The notes under the pieces were generated by a model. It was not told the DNA's origin, made no database searches, and saw nothing but the letters and a program-made list of their open reading frames with translations. The position numbers were made by a program, and so were the translations under genes. Below are positions 16,270 to 28,400 of a stretch of DNA of 64,000 nt, in pieces. This stretch comes from Branchiostoma belcheri (Eukaryota; Chordata; Leptocardii; Amphioxiformes; Branchiostomatidae). Every line of letters begins with the position of its first letter. Positions within the stretch are counted from its first letter, which is position 1. The stretch spans positions 357,389 through 421,388 of the forward strand of contig NW_017804609.1 of the NCBI RefSeq assembly GCF_001625305.1, read 5' to 3'.

Positions 16270-16556
16270 AAGCTGAGTAAGACCTGACTGTAAGGTTTGA
16301 TCCATTCACTCCAGGATGGACCCATAGTTAATACGTGGATTCTTAAACATGCATATGCTAGACAGAGGCATGGCTCTCCTCAAACATGGTACCTATCCCA
16401 GTATGGCTTTAGGACCCATCCAAGAAAAGGTCCCTAACCACAGCTAGCTACTCATTTTGGCCAAGGAAACAGGTGTAATGTGTCTGAGGGCCTGTTGGGG
16501 ATTCGAACCCTGAACCTTTAGATTCTTAACGCACTCTCACCACAAGACCACCTTGT
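16270..16556 (-). repeat. tRNA-derived SINE
   Basis: Read on -, TGTGGTGAGAGTGCG is the A box and GGTTCGAATCC (16512-16502) a perfect B box. The body runs leftwards to about 16270. Confidence 0.65.
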
Positions 16557-16606
16557 ATTTAAGTAGGGCCTTTTTTCCAGAACAAAAAATGATTCATTCA
16601 ACATGA

Positions 16607-16806
16607 CCTGGTGTGTTACGCCGAAGCCTTGTTATACCGGCTATACAGATACAGAAGCTGGTGTGTTACGCCGAAGGGCGGTTATACCGGCTATACAGAT
16701 ACAGAAGCTGGTGTGTTACGCCGAAGGGCGGTTATACCGGCTATACAGATACAGAAACTGGTGTGTTACGCCGAAGGGTGGTTATACCGGCTATACAGAT
16801 ACAGAC
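16607..16806 (+). repeat. 50-bp minisatellite, about four copies
   Basis: The unit contains CTGGTGTGTTACGCCGAAGG and GTTATACCGGCTATACAGAT; four nearly identical copies are in tandem. The unit is the tail of a dispersed repeat that occurs singly at 21232-21295, 42050-42137 and, inverted, 52745-52830. 50 bp is not a multiple of three, so the open frames through it are accidental. Confidence 0.9.
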
Positions 16807-19419
16807 CCAACACTGTTTTAATGATTTATTCCAATGTAGACAACATATCATCACAAAAGATCTCTATATACAGCGATTGTTTTTCTGAACAAGATATACC
16901 TAAGGTCTTGTTCATGGGGCTTTTTGTAAACACACTGTACATAAAACATCATGTATTTAATACATTCACACTAAGGCATGTCTCCCTGTCATATACATCG
17001 TAGTACTAACTATGGCATCATTCGTATGTAAAGAAACCGAATCCTGTTGAATATATATGTAAACTGTACATTTGGAACAAAAAACAGACATGATACATAC
17101 ATAATTACAAGCCACATACTTTTGTTGCCTAATACTTTCTAACAGCCAAGAAGAGACAACATAACAATGTAATTTTTCCAGTTTAAGTCCTTTTTTTTCA
17201 AGAACAAAAAGTCTCACATAGTTTTTAAAATTTAGGTCAGGAAACTTGTTAGATATGTTAATCAACAAATTTTAACGAAACTTATTAACCCAACACAAGG
17301 AAACAAAACTTGTGAAATTAAACAAAAACACCTTCAATAAACGTCCCTGAAAATGCATGTCTTGAATAATTTGCATCAGCTTATAGTGCCCCTATCAAAT
17401 AAAGAATTAATAAAAAATAAAAAATTTTTCAAGAGCATATGTTGATAATCTACTAACTTTTGCTTAACATGAAGTAATCCATAATTATGTAGATATTTTT
17501 ATCAAGTGTGATATAATAATTTGCATGGCTGTCTATGGAAATTGCCTATATATGTACAAGTATGATTTCATGACATTGAGACAACTAAATAAACTGTTGA
17601 CTAGTGATTCAGAGAATTTCAAATGTTCACCACCATGATGATACTAAAGTTATGCAATACTCTAGAAGGTAAGTAAAAAGCACAGTTTTGGCAGCTACTA
17701 GGTTTGCTATATACATAAAACAGATCCACATATTTGGAAGGCAATGACAACAGCCAAGTCAACATTCATGACATTTTCACACTTTTTTTCTTAATAAACA
17801 ATTCAATAATCCTTACTGTAAACATTTGGACAAAATATTAATTTTCGCCTTTGGACGTATGAAAAAAAATTGTGGCCGTTTCCTTCCAAAAAGGCTCGTG
17901 TCATGTTAGACTATATACAATGGCAAGAAGCAATGGTTTGCCTATAATTATCTACATCCGTTATATATCTGTTGGCAATGCCACACTATGGGGCAGTCAA
18001 GATGGAAAAGTACAAACATTTTCTCCTGGCACGTAGCTGAGACAAATTTCAAGAAGCTCCACACAGTTTTCAGAGAACCTTGTACAAAGTGCGATTTCAG
18101 TGATTTTGTCTGAGTTTTGCTATTTGCGTTAGAAAGAAGGTATGATAGATGTTTGGCAGATAGTATGATCAATGTGTATGAAATACATGTATGTATGGAC
18201 AATTTTTCAGGTGCTTGCATTTGTATTCAGAATTGAGAGACACAATAAACTGATTGGATTGTATCACGATACTGTAGAAAGGCTGGTGTTAAATTGTGAT
18301 ATGATTGTACAAAATTCAACAGAACACAATGTGAACAAGAGGCTAGCACACAATGCTCTTTGTAGCGTTACGTTGTTCATGTGTGTTCTGTGGATTTTGG
18401 TATGGTTAAAAGTCACACTGTTACTAGTAAGTGGCATTGCCAGGATTGTCCCATAAAATAACCTACAGAATTTGAACAGAACCTTGTTGTGTTACACCTA
18501 TATAGAATCAAAGTTGAGTTTTTAAGGTAGAAGATATATTATAACTTATAACTCTCTTGTCCAACTCCTTGACATATGATTGAACAGAGCACTTCCTGCA
18601 ACTTTCCATGGATTTCACAATTCTCTCTCATTTACATTTAGGCCTAGGAAAAATGTTGTGTTTCCTGTTTCAGTCCTGAAAAAATTAGGGTTGGTAGGTA
18701 GGGATTATCTTTTTATTTTCTCTTTTTATTAATTCATTAGACTTTGGCAATCTCTATTGATCCAACTTATACAATACAGTTTAACAAAGAAAAACGTGCA
18801 TGAGAATACTTAAAGTTTCAATGTTGGAAAACTGATTGTATGCTTCCTCACTCAGGTGTCAGATCATAAAAAGGTTGATCAGCTCGAAAAATCTATGTCC
18901 CTTGCAGGGGGGTCCACAAACAAAAAAAGGCTAGGGTCTGCAGTTTATTTCTAGGGTCAGTCGGGAAACAGGAAACACAACTTTTCCCCTAGGCCTTACC
19001 AGACAAACCATTGGAGAATGGAAGCTCTCATCCCCCTATAGCATTGCTATGTCAATTGTTTGTGTACAAATATGGTTGCCATGGCTGCTGATGTATACAT
19101 GATCCTTTACACAGTACAACAATCTCGGATGGACAGTAAGCCGCTTCACAGTTTCAGCTGCGCGTGCGGTGGGTCAAATTTGAAGGCCCCAAACTTGCTA
19201 ACAGTTCTTGTCTCGACAAAGCTTGATCAGACATATTTTGTTTACGTGTCAGGTGCCTACAACTTTGACAATTACCAACAAAGCATCTGCGATTTGAACC
19301 ATGAACCGGCTTACAGCATGGCATTGAGAGAAAGACAGTTATAATTAGCAACTGTCCGTAATGACTTCTGTAGAAATTATCAAACATTTACACGATGATT
19401 GCAAAGCGGACCGCTGCTA
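16807..19419 (-). other. Probable long 3' UTR of the SENP gene or intergenic
   Basis: A/T-rich sequence with no recognisable gene. On -, AATAAA (TTTATT at 16823-16828 on +) lies just inside the minisatellite edge and would give a 2.6-kb 3' UTR. Other possible signals lie nearer the stop, so the true end is unknown. Confidence 0.35.
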
Positions 19420-22400
19420 CTATACCAACTTCTTGTGGAGTATCTCCCACACCATTCTTCTTCTGAAGTAGGGCATGTGTGTCTGGGAAGAAAAAAAAAT
19501 ATACAGAACTTCTTAGACATTGTTGTACCTAATGATATATCCTATCAGCAATTGAGCAAGAAAGTTGGGATATAGAAATGCGCACTTCACAAAAATGGTG
19601 AGATTCTAGGATGGTTCAAAATGTGTTAAAACTGCATGTACATTTGTCCAAGACAGTGAAATATCGTAGTAAAGAAAGTTTGGTAATTGTAATAGTATAC
19701 TGCCAAACACTTCACAAATACACAATGAAAGTCAATGAAGCTTAAAAAGTACTACTATTACTACAATAAAAAAAGGATAAAGACTATCAATTTTTAGCCC
19801 TGCTATCACACCAAAGAAGGATACCCACCTGGTCAAAGTTAATGCGTGCGTCTCGACTTGCGTACTCGGCGAATTTACAGGCAAACATTCCGCAGTCGCT
19901 ACCGTTCATCTGTTGGGGGATGTTCTGTGGGACAGACAACAACAAACATCAGCACAATAGCATAGAGTAGGGGTGGTGCCCATCTCCATTTCTGCAGCCC
20001 TTGGGCCACACAATTGTGTAAGCACTACAGCAGGGGGCTTGTCCACTGGTAGTGTTGTGTGTTTAACCTCCCCACACTCTTTCTCATAGATGCTGAGTGC
20101 TAAGCAGAGAAAGCAGTATGTAACATTCTGTATGTTCTTATCAAACAAAAATTGCTCAACTGTGTGGCCCAAAGGTTTACCAAAGAAAACTTTCACAAAG
20201 ACACCAGCAAGCAAGCGAAGTAACAGGCTCACCTCTGGATACTGTGATGTCCAACCGGACAAGTCCAAGTTGCTTCCTTTCTTGTCTTTGTGCTCTGCTT
20301 GGAGGTAATCACTAGTGATAAAGTAGAAAAAAAGCCAAAAAAATGTTTTTAGACAATTATATATTTCTGTCAGTCCAATCCCTGAGATCTGGAATCGTTC
20401 CTGGGGCAACTCTAAGTTCTTGGATACACAGGGACTATCCAGAACCGTGACTGATCCTAACCCTAACCTATTTAGGCACAGAGCTAGATAGGCACAGTTC
20501 TGGGTACAATAGAGACTATGCAGAACTGTGCCTGATCCTAACCCTAACCCATTCAGGTACAGAACTAGATAGGCACAGTTCTGGATACAACAGAGACTAT
20601 CAGGAACCGTGCCTGATCCTGACCCTAACCATTCCAAGCATAGAAGTAGCATGGTTGTGGATACAATAACGGTGAACACTGAACACTATAACTATATCAT
20701 TGCCTTGTAAAAGACTGCAAATGCTGAATATTAAACTGCTGTTTACTCACCGAAGAGCATTGATGCCTTTGTTGTTCTTTCCGCCCATGGAGTCATAATA
20801 TTTGATGCATTTGTTTCTCATGTCCAATACCTGAACACAACAGAGAAATAACAAAAACAGGTCATTAAAAAGACAAAAAAGATTCTAATAATGAAATACC
20901 ACCTGTATATGCAGGTTAGTGCAGGTAAAATCGGGGCTGTGTAAGTATTTTTGTCTGCCGGGGTACTTTATATACTTTATATAACACAAGTAATTTTCGG
21001 TTACAACATACCTAAGTCAGCTCACAAATGTACCCTATGTGCCATCCTTGTATAGGAATTGTTTAGCCACGCATAGCCAAAGCTGTAGGGCTGTTCACAA
21101 TTAGGGTTTTTACCATGGCCAATACTGACCAAAGGAGGACATATACATACATACTTGCACCAGTAAAGGGATACAGAAAAAAGTTTTAGAAGCCCTAGAA
21201 AAGATATGTTTCACTTACAGCCATGTAATATAGCTAGCTGCCACTACACCGCGTGTGTTATGTCAAGGGGCAGTTACACCGGCTATGCCAATAAAGAGAC
21301 TACTACCTGGTGAGTACATGGATCCAGAAAAAGTTATATAAGCCCTGTAAAGGGTCTGTTTGACTTACAGCCATGCACCAGTGCAGGTATTACCTGTACC
21401 AGTGCAGGGATGCAGAAAGAAGGAAAATCTCTGTTTGACTTACAGCCATGCACCAGTGCATCCCGAGGTGGACCGGCACCAGCACCAGGTCCATGGAGAA
21501 CAGGCTGACTTTCCTGGTCCACCTCATCACAGACCCCGGACCCTGCTGGGTCAGCTTCGTGTAGAAAAACGTGTTGAACGCGTGGACCTTCAGGTTTCCC
21601 TGGAGGGTCAACAGTATTAGTCAACTAAGCACAAAAACTTGTCAGTATTTGCTGTAGGGACAGTAACATTAGTCAACTAAATAAAGTGACATATCATCAA
21701 GCTTTTACAGTTACATATGGACCTTCAGGTTACCCTGGGGGGAAATAGGTAATATCAGTCAGACAACTAAGGCCACAGCAAGTATTTTTATGGATAACAT
21801 CAGCGGGTGCACTAATTTTCGCCTGATTTTGGAAAAAAAAAATTTTTTTTTGCTTTCTGACAGTGGTCAGCATGCCAAAAATATGCAAAGATGGCTGTTG
21901 CCATGTTGAAAGTTGCATATTTATTCATATCTATTTATGAAGCAAAAAAATTCATTCTAACAAACTGTACACCCACCTGAGCATTTCCTCTGTCCATAAT
22001 CATATTCATGTAAAAATTGATAATCTGCAAGAAACAGAAAACAGGTTTTAGAACAATGTAAATGAAAACATTTGTTGTAGGTGTGCTAAGCAATGGCAGT
22101 AAATGTCAGTATCAGATAGATTTACTCATCCAGAATACTTTTTGCCTTGCCGCCCTGAAATTGCCTTTAACACAGTCTGTGTGGTGTAGTGGATAGAGCG
22201 TCCGACTGTCAAGCAAGAAGACCCAGCTTCAATCCCCAGGGTTGGACCCAGACATGTCTGGACATGCACCCAGATGTTGTGCCCTTGGGAAAGGCACTTA
22301 ACACGCATTTCCCCCCTCAGTTAGAGGGTTTCCTGGGCCCTACTAGGGTTTGGGTTGGCGTTAGGAAGAGCATCCAGCCGTAAAAATCTTGCTTCAAAAA

Positions 22401-25400
22401 AGACTTGTACCTGGCGCAAGCACGTCTAACCCCCAGTTGGGGAAAAATGACGTTAAATTCGGAAAACAGACTGAAGTGAGCTTACTTCATCATTGAGCCA
22501 GTTGAGGCCAGCGAGTGTGTGCATGTCTTTGCGAGAGATCTCCAGCCGGTAACCTTTGACCAGGATCTCTCCCTCTGGAGACGGGCGTAAGGCCTGCGAT
22601 ATCTCTGCCTGCATCTCCTGTAAACACATGGAACAGTCAGAATCTCCTGTAAACACATGAAACAGTCAGAGATAGCAGACTTCACTCCCTCACATATACT
22701 GAATAGCAAAGTTCTTTCTATCACAACCATTATTTTTCAAGCCAACGTTTCGATGACCTTCTGTCATCTTCATCAGGGCAATCAGCAGGAAAAATAAATG
22801 GTTGTGATAGAAAGAACTTTGCTATTCAGTTGTTTACCACCCTGATGAAATTATTTACGGCTTACATATACTGTTTTGCTACTGTTGGTGAAGGTTAGAC
22901 ATCCAGGTAGTAAGATTCTCCAAAAAACAGTTCCTCAAGCAACAGGATATGGTTTTGGAATCATATCAAGTTGCTTGAGTTACTGTTTTTTTCAGTGCTT
23001 TGCTGCCCTTTTAGTCTGGCTGACAAATCTGGCAATGCTGTATCAGGTATTGGGAAGCACACACACATACACAGACATGCACACACATTGTTATTTACTC
23101 ACACACACACACACACAAACATTTACACACACATACTCACTCACATGCACACACGCACACACACACACGCGCGCGCGCACACACACAAACATTTACACAC
23201 ACATACTCACTCACATCGCACACACGCACACACACACACGCGCGCGCACACACACACTAAACAGTTTACACACACATACTCACTCACACGCACGCACACA
23301 CACACGCGCGCGCGCGCACACACACACAAACATTTACACACACAAGTTTTTCCCTATCATTAAAACAGGTACAGTTTGTGCTACTTACATCTGTAATCTT
23401 GGGGAAGCTGATTTCCTTCTGCGGTATTTTGTCTTCGATGACTGCAGGTGTTTTCTCTGCGATGGACAGTCGTTCACTCACCTGCTCTTCTATTGTCTTC
23501 TCTCGCTTCTTTCTCTGAGCGGGGAGACAATAAACAGTTGTTTACATTGTTGATTTTTTATGGCAATCACTCGTGATCTTTATTTGCTATCAGATACAGA
23601 TTCATGTACAGATATACAGATACAGGTTTTCCGAGTAAGATGACCGTGTCAGTCCCTACACCTGAGTGAGGAGGGTTGACACAGTGGCCTTCGCGTGGAT
23701 TTGTTTAAAGTGGATAGCAGATTGCGAGTCTGAGACCCACATACTGTTGATATTGTACAACAAATGATGGACAAATTATACTACTGTCTATGTCAAAAAT
23801 AATGAAGTCAAATGTCTGTGCCATAATATATGATACAATACATTCATATCCCAAATGGCATTTTTCAAGTCATTACAAAAAGGTGAGTTGACACAAGAAC
23901 AAAGAGATAAAATGGGTTTGGCCTAATCAAACTTAACATATATGTAACTCACCCTTTCTTCCAACTTTCTGGCTTTAATCCGTTCCTCTTCAATTTGTTT
24001 CTGTCGGTGTCTCGCTTGTGAGCCATATTTCTCGTGACTGTCAACAAGAATGGAAAACAGATGATTATTTCTATATTAACACATGAACTACGTATTAGGT
24101 TAGCTCCTAGGGTGTTGCCAAGAATAAGACACGAAACTAAGAAGATAAGGAAATGGAAAGGTAGCTTTAAGTCTATAGTGTAGTGGAACACTCATTACAT
24201 ATTACATGGCAAAACATTTATTAAGAGTATTAAACATTGAGCATGGAGTCAATTAAATTTGAAGTAGTAGAGAAGAAGCAACACAGCTCTTCTTTTTGTG
24301 GAGGGGAAGGGACACTTGAGTTAGTTATAGCACAGAAAACACAAAACTAAGAAGATATTGAAAGGGAAAGGCAGCTTCAAGTCTGTAGTGTAATGGAACA
24401 ATCATGTATTAGCTTAAATAGAGAATATTGAGTATAAACAGTTAACTTGAGCATGGAGTCATTTAAAGTAGTAGAGAAGAGACAACACAGCTCTAATTTT
24501 TGTGGAGGAGAAGGGATACTTGAGTTAGTTATAGCACAGATAACACAGACACAGTGTAGTGTAGTGGAACACTCATTACATATTATATGTCAAAACATTG
24601 AGCATTAAATTTAAAGTAGTAGAGAAGGGGTAACACAGCTCTTCTTTTTGTGGAGGGGAAGGGACATTTGAGTTAGTCATAGCACACATAACACAGATGC
24701 AGTGACAATGTTGAAGGACTGAGGACAATGAAAATACCTGTCAGTAAGGGATCTATTGATGGAGTCCAACCTAGTTCAAACAGGAAATATCAATCATAGA
24801 CAGGGAAACACAAGAAAGACACAGGAACAGTGACAGAACACATACTCAAGGAAATGGAAAGGAAATCTAACCAAGAAAAATAGAGGAAAAGTTAAACTTA
24901 CAGAAGGAAAACAAACAAGGATGACATGTTACATGACTTCTGTTACTTCTATTAGACAAATCTTTTAAATTTGTACAATTAGTGTACAGAAAGTGTAATC
25001 TCGATGTTTTCTACAATACTAGTGGAGACAAGAAGGGTTCCAAATGCAGAGAAAAGATAAAAATGATGAACTTACAATTCTTTCACCCAGGTTTCAGCAA
25101 CAAACGGTGAGTCTATGACCCTGTAGGAAATATGATAATAAGACAATGTTAAATAAACATCAGAGAAGTACTTCAAATAGTAGGACAACTGCACGAATTA
25201 TGGTTAAATAATATATAATTTGAAAAAACTATTTTTAGTACCGTATGGGGCATAAACTTTGATAAAGTTAAAAGCTGGAAAGGAGTGATATTTCATTTTG
25301 TACATCTATAAGAACAAGGAAAGACTACTAGAACAAGATTTACACAAACTGATGACTTTATACAGTATGATATACTACGTGTCAGACAACAAAGCAAAGC

Positions 25401-28400
25401 ATTCATATTAATTTTAAATAACTGTACCACTCTTTGTATGTAGGACAGATAAACTACAATAAAATGCAGAATCTGGAAAAAAATGAAAGTTTGAAAAATG
25501 TGACTCCCACCTGCTGGTAGTTCTTGTAGCAGGTTCCACGCTGACTATAACAGGTGAGTCTGGGTCATCTTCAAACCCTGCAACACAACAGCAGGTTAGA
25601 CTGACTAAGCACTGCTGGCAGCAACTGGGTTCAGCATGGGGGTCTGCATGGGGGTTATACAGAACCACAACAGCAGCAAGTTAGACTCACTAAACACTGC
25701 TGGCAGCAACTGGAATCATCGTGGTGGTCTGCAGGTTAGGTACAACCAGTCTTCAGGCAACACTTCAGGCAGTCACATGCTGGTATGTTTACTACTGATT
25801 TACTAGTTATGCATGTATTTGTCAAATTGCATGTTAAATGTGTGCCAACATGCAATTTTGTAGGGGTTTGAGTCAGGGCTTAAAAAAAGTTTATATATGC
25901 AGAAAGTATTTCCAAATTGCAGAACAGTATTGTGACATTCTGAAATATTGCAGAACATTGAAAAAAAGTATTTCAACCACTGTAGTGTGTAAAACCTACT
26001 TGGTTGCGCGGGTGTTGCGGGAGGTTGGGCTGTCCTGTGGGTTGCCTCGGGGCTGAGATCCTGCAGCGTGGAACTGCTGTCCTTCTGCGTTCTCGAGCTC
26101 TCGTGTCGCACGACAGTCGCTCGTTTCTTCTGCACCTTCGCACTTCTCTCTGGTTCTTCCCGGATAGGCTCTGGTCTCGGGACTGTCGTACCGAGTAAAG
26201 TTGAATTACTGGAGAACGGCACAGAAGTAGATAAATTGATTATTCATATTGTAAACCTACCCCAGTCAATATAATATGTGTCAAACATCATCTTCATTTA
26301 TTCAAGGCACAAGCACTTAACACAAGATAGAGTGATTGAAAACTTCAGTCAGCCACTTAAAACAGATCAACATACAGTAATCAAGAGCGCAAGGTTAAAA
26401 GAAAAGAGAGAAAGTTGTGCATCAATACTACACCTTATCAATAAAAAAAATATGGCCAACCCATGATATCACAAATCAATATGGCGGCGCCCATGACCCA
26501 AGAGTAAAACAGAACAAGAAGCCATAGGCGACAATTCTCCGTGAAGTATTATATATTGCAACAAAAAGAAGTAGCCATTGGCGACAATTCTCTGTGAAGT
26601 GTGATAAATCGAACAAAGAAAAATTGTTTAAACGCGCGTCGGCTCAGTCATCTTAAGACGCAACAACCAATCAGAGATGCGAGATGCCTACACGTGACGC
26701 GGGAAGGGCGCGCGATGCCCGAAATATTTTTGCGTCAATATTCAGCGCCGTGATTCAAGAGATTAATACCCGGAAACAATTTTTTTCTTGTTTTGAACGC
26801 ATTAACATGCATTTACGCTAATCTAGTATGATTCAGGGTTACTTTTTTTTTAACCTGCCATGNNNNNNNNNNNNNNNNNNNNGGGTTGCCTCGGGGCTGA
26901 GATCCTGCAGCGTGGAACTGCTGTCCTTCTGCGTTCTGGAGCTCTCGTGTCGCACGACGCTCACTCGTTTCTTCTGCACCTTCGCACTTCTCTCCGGTTC
27001 TTCCCGGATAGGCTCTGGTCTTGGGACCGTCGTACCGAGTAAAGTTGAATTACTGAAGAATGGCACAGAAGTAGATAAATTGATTATTCATATGGTAAAC
27101 CTACCCCAGTCTATGTAATATGTGTCAAACATCATCTTCATTTATTCAAGGCACAAGCACTTAACACAAGATAGAGTGATTGAAAACTTCAGTCATCCCC
27201 TTAAAACAGATCAACATACAGTGATCAAGAGCGCAAGGTTAAAAGAAGAGAAAGTTGTGCATCAATACTATACCTTATCAATAAAAAAAATATGGCCAAC
27301 CCATGATATCACAAATCAATATGGCGGCGCCCATGACCCAAGAGTAAAACAGAACAAGTTTTTGCTACGTAAAAGCTGTTACTCTATGAACATTGGTGTA
27401 CTCCACAAGCAGAGGTTTAGGCTTTGACTTATTTTTGGCACATTTTTAAGCATTTTTATCCAGCTTTCTTTTTTGTGCTGCTATCTTTTATTTTTACGCT
27501 GGAGTGGCAAATATATACTGCCTTGCAAATTTCATACTGTCTTGCCATTTTGATACTTTCTTGCCAATTTGATACTTACTGTCTTGCCAGTTTGATACTG
27601 TCTTGTATCCACCAATAGATCTGCTTGGAGTTGGAGACAAAAATTGTACTAAGCATTAGAAGATGTTGGCTGTATCTAACCTGGGTCTTCTGTGCAGTGG
27701 AGGTGAGAAAATGGGTGCCTGCAGTTCACGATCAATCTGCTGGGGGGCAGGGCTGGCAGAGAACTGCCTCAGCAGCTGCTGGTATCTCAACTTCTCATCC
27801 ATACGGAAACACTGGAAAAAAATCAGCACACAAAGATCATTCAACAATTGTTTTGGTGGCCAGATTAGCTGGTAAGTTTCTAAAAATATCTCTAATATTG
27901 TTGTATTTTGTTATAATATATTCGTACTTCGTTGTGCAAAAAAGAATTGGTTCACGACTTTCAGATTTCTTGTACATGTACTCGGTTCTTGGATGTTATT
28001 CAAAGTTATTCAGTGAACCGGTATGTACTCATAATTCATGTTACACTATTCTTGTGGTCTCTTCTCAATTCATAGACACAAACAAATGCAAGTATTTTTT
28101 GCGTTTTCCTACTGTTGTTTCAAAAACTAGCTTGGAAACCGCCAATTTTAACCTTTTCACTGTGAAACTTGCGTACTGTGAACATGACATAAGTCAGTAC
28201 CTCATTGACTCAGACAGCTTCCTCAAACAGATGCCAGCATTTTCAACATTTTCCTACTGTTGTTTTGAACACAAGCTAAGAAATACAATCTGCAAACCCT
28301 GAATTTTCTTTTTTTACCTTTTCACTCTGAAACTTAGGTACTGTGAACATGCGCCAAAAAGCAGTTACTCAAGCAACTGGATATGATTTTGGAAACGTCA

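Noticed and set aside
19906..20679. 257-codon open frame on -
   Set aside because: It reads through SENP exons 19 and 20, the introns between them and an 84-bp tandem repeat. The real exons explain the recognisable parts; the rest is repeat and intron.
22876..23553. Histidine/threonine-rich 225-codon frame on +
   Set aside because: It is translation of a CA/CG minisatellite on the strand opposite to SENP exon 14.
27625..28302. 225-codon frame on +
   Set aside because: It lies across SENP exon 8 on the opposite strand and continues into intron; no domain, no promoter, no splice logic.
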